Below, piece by piece: positions 63,116-64,000 of a stretch of DNA of 64,000 nt (within the stretch, counting starts at the first letter, position 1; every line of letters starts with the position of its first letter). The stretch is taken from NCBI RefSeq assembly GCF_043195195.1, contig NZ_JBAFWT010000006.1:62001-126000 (forward strand), written 5' to 3'. Origin of the DNA: NCEH01 sp043195195 (lineage in GTDB: Bacteria > Pseudomonadota > Alphaproteobacteria > Rhizobiales > Xanthobacteraceae). A program made the translations under genes and the position numbers. The notes beneath the pieces were generated by a model. It had not been told where the DNA came from. It made no database searches and saw only the letters and a list, made by a program, of their open reading frames with translations.

Positions 63116-64000
63116 ATGATGACGACTGGAACGACCACGCAGATTAGTTGGGCCTGGGGCAAGAACACCGTTCTCGCATTCGATCCCGCAACCGACGTAC
63201 TGGATTTCGGCTGGTTCCAAGCCGAACAGTTCACCGTGAGCGAGGTAAACGGCTCCGTCGTCATCTCCATCCCGTCGAACAACGAAACCTATACCCTCGC
63301 GGGCGTGCCGCTCTCGGCGCTGACGATGTCGAACATCGTCTCCAATGATGCATCCGCCACTGCCGAATGGCTTGCCGCGCTCTCGGATGCCGATGATGCG
63401 GGCGGCGACACCGATCCGGACGATTCCGGTTCCGGCGATACCGGATCGGGCGAACCTGATCCGGGCGACACGGGCGAGTCCGATTCCGGCAGCACTGCGG
63501 GCGATGGCGTGAGGACCGTCACGACCATCACATGGTCCTGGGGTACCAATGCGGTGCTGGAGTTCGACACGGCGCTCGACGTGCTCGATTTCGGTTGGTT
63601 CTCCGCCGACAATTTTCTGATCTCGGAAGTGAATGGCTCCGTCATCGTCGCCATCCCTTCCAACAACCAGACCTATACGCTGACCGGCGTGTCCCTCACG
63701 GACCTGACACTCGCGAACATCTCCGCCAATGATACCTCCGCCCTGGCGGAATGGCAGGCCGCGATCGCCGCTGCGTCTGGTGGTGAGACCGGAGGCGAAA
63801 CCGGCGGAGGCACGGAGGAAGAGGCCGATTATGCCTCCGCATGGTCGGCTTCCACCGTCTATGTGGCAGGCGACCTCGCCAGCGTCGGAAACCTGGTCTA
63901 CAGTGCCAATTGGTGGACGCAGGGTGATGATCCTTCCACGAACAGCGGCGGCAGCGGACTGGTGTGGAGCTTTGTGGGGTACATGGACACCTCTCCGGTG
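63116..64000 (+). CDS. repeat protein with chitin-binding-like domain (partial, runs off the window)
   Basis: The frame has no stop before the window end; 295 residues are seen. Two units of about 80 residues repeat: the first begins near residue 8 with ISWAWGKNTVLAFDPATDVL, the second near 138 with ITWSWGTNAVLEFDTALDVL, and each contains SEVNGSV and IPSNN-TYTL. They are joined by a Gly/Asp/Ser-rich linker. From about residue 238 the segment YASAWSASTVYVAGDLASVG, then LVYSANWWTQGDDPS, is like the CBM5/12 chitin-binding fold. No signal peptide is seen. ATG follows AGGAG. It may be a chitinase or another secreted polysaccharide-active enzyme; the catalytic part, if any, is outside. Confidence 0.75.
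   Translation, partial: MMTTGTTTQISWAWGKNTVLAFDPATDVLDFGWFQAEQFTVSEVNGSVVISIPSNNETYTLAGVPLSALTMSNIVSNDASATAEWLAALSDADDAGGDTDPDDSGSGDTGSGEPDPGDTGESDSGSTAGDGVRTVTTITWSWGTNAVLEFDTALDVLDFGWFSADNFLISEVNGSVIVAIPSNNQTYTLTGVSLTDLTLANISANDTSALAEWQAAIAAASGGETGGETGGGTEEEADYASAWSASTVYVAGDLASVGNLVYSANWWTQGDDPSTNSGGSGLVWSFVGYMDTSPV

Overview
The window is high-GC chromosomal DNA from an alphaproteobacterium. The best fit is Hyphomicrobiales, probably Xanthobacteraceae (Xanthobacter/Azorhizobium-like). The evidence is the gene order TolC-PopZ-ValS, the block ErpA/Dgt-ArgS-SPOR, an ExoR-type Sel1 protein and the general codon style. No insertion sequence, phage or CRISPR array was seen.

Positions 1-41,700 are mostly core chromosome. 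In order they hold lipB, tRNA-Leu, two tandem polysaccharide deacetylases, an MgtE Mg2+ channel, a GGDEF-EAL protein, isovaleryl-CoA dehydrogenase, a YdcF-like protein, a GST and DUF1489 pair, sseA and cysK, a photolyase, a glutaminase, an SDR, tRNA-Asn, an MsbA-type exporter and tRNA-Cys. Next come a Pcm-like protein, TolC, PopZ and ValS, then ExoR and XthA. A surface-polysaccharide acetylation block follows (MBOAT acyltransferase plus two AlgJ/AlgX-like proteins). After it lie erpA, dgt, argS, a SPOR protein, a DUF815 ATPase, a probable outer-membrane barrel, a TauE/SafE permease and dusA.

Positions 42,123-62,726 form one catabolic island. It encodes a PaaG-like isomerase, a FadB-type bifunctional enzyme, a thiolase, an HMG-CoA-synthase-like/DUF35 fusion, a ferredoxin reductase, a TetR regulator, a phenylacetate-CoA-ligase-like enzyme, an esterase-like hydrolase, an AMACR-type CoA racemase, a [2Fe-2S] ferredoxin, an SDR, an enoyl-CoA hydratase, a two-subunit Rieske dioxygenase and a complete Liv-type ABC importer. 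The likely logic is uptake of an aromatic or alicyclic acid, CoA activation, epimerisation of an alpha-methyl centre, dihydroxylation of the CoA ester, and thiolase/beta-oxidation-type carbon-carbon cleavage. This set resembles the ibuprofen (ipf) type of pathway but contains no ring-cleavage enzyme.

Four divergent promoters of the island carry copies of one 17-bp motif built around GAAC. This suggests one regulon under the local TetR protein. The island is bounded on the left by a stretch with no recognisable gene (41,705-42,122). On the right lies a remnant of a MaoC/mesaconyl-CoA-hydratase-like gene (about 62,737-62,850). The window ends inside a repeat-containing protein with a chitin-binding-like domain.
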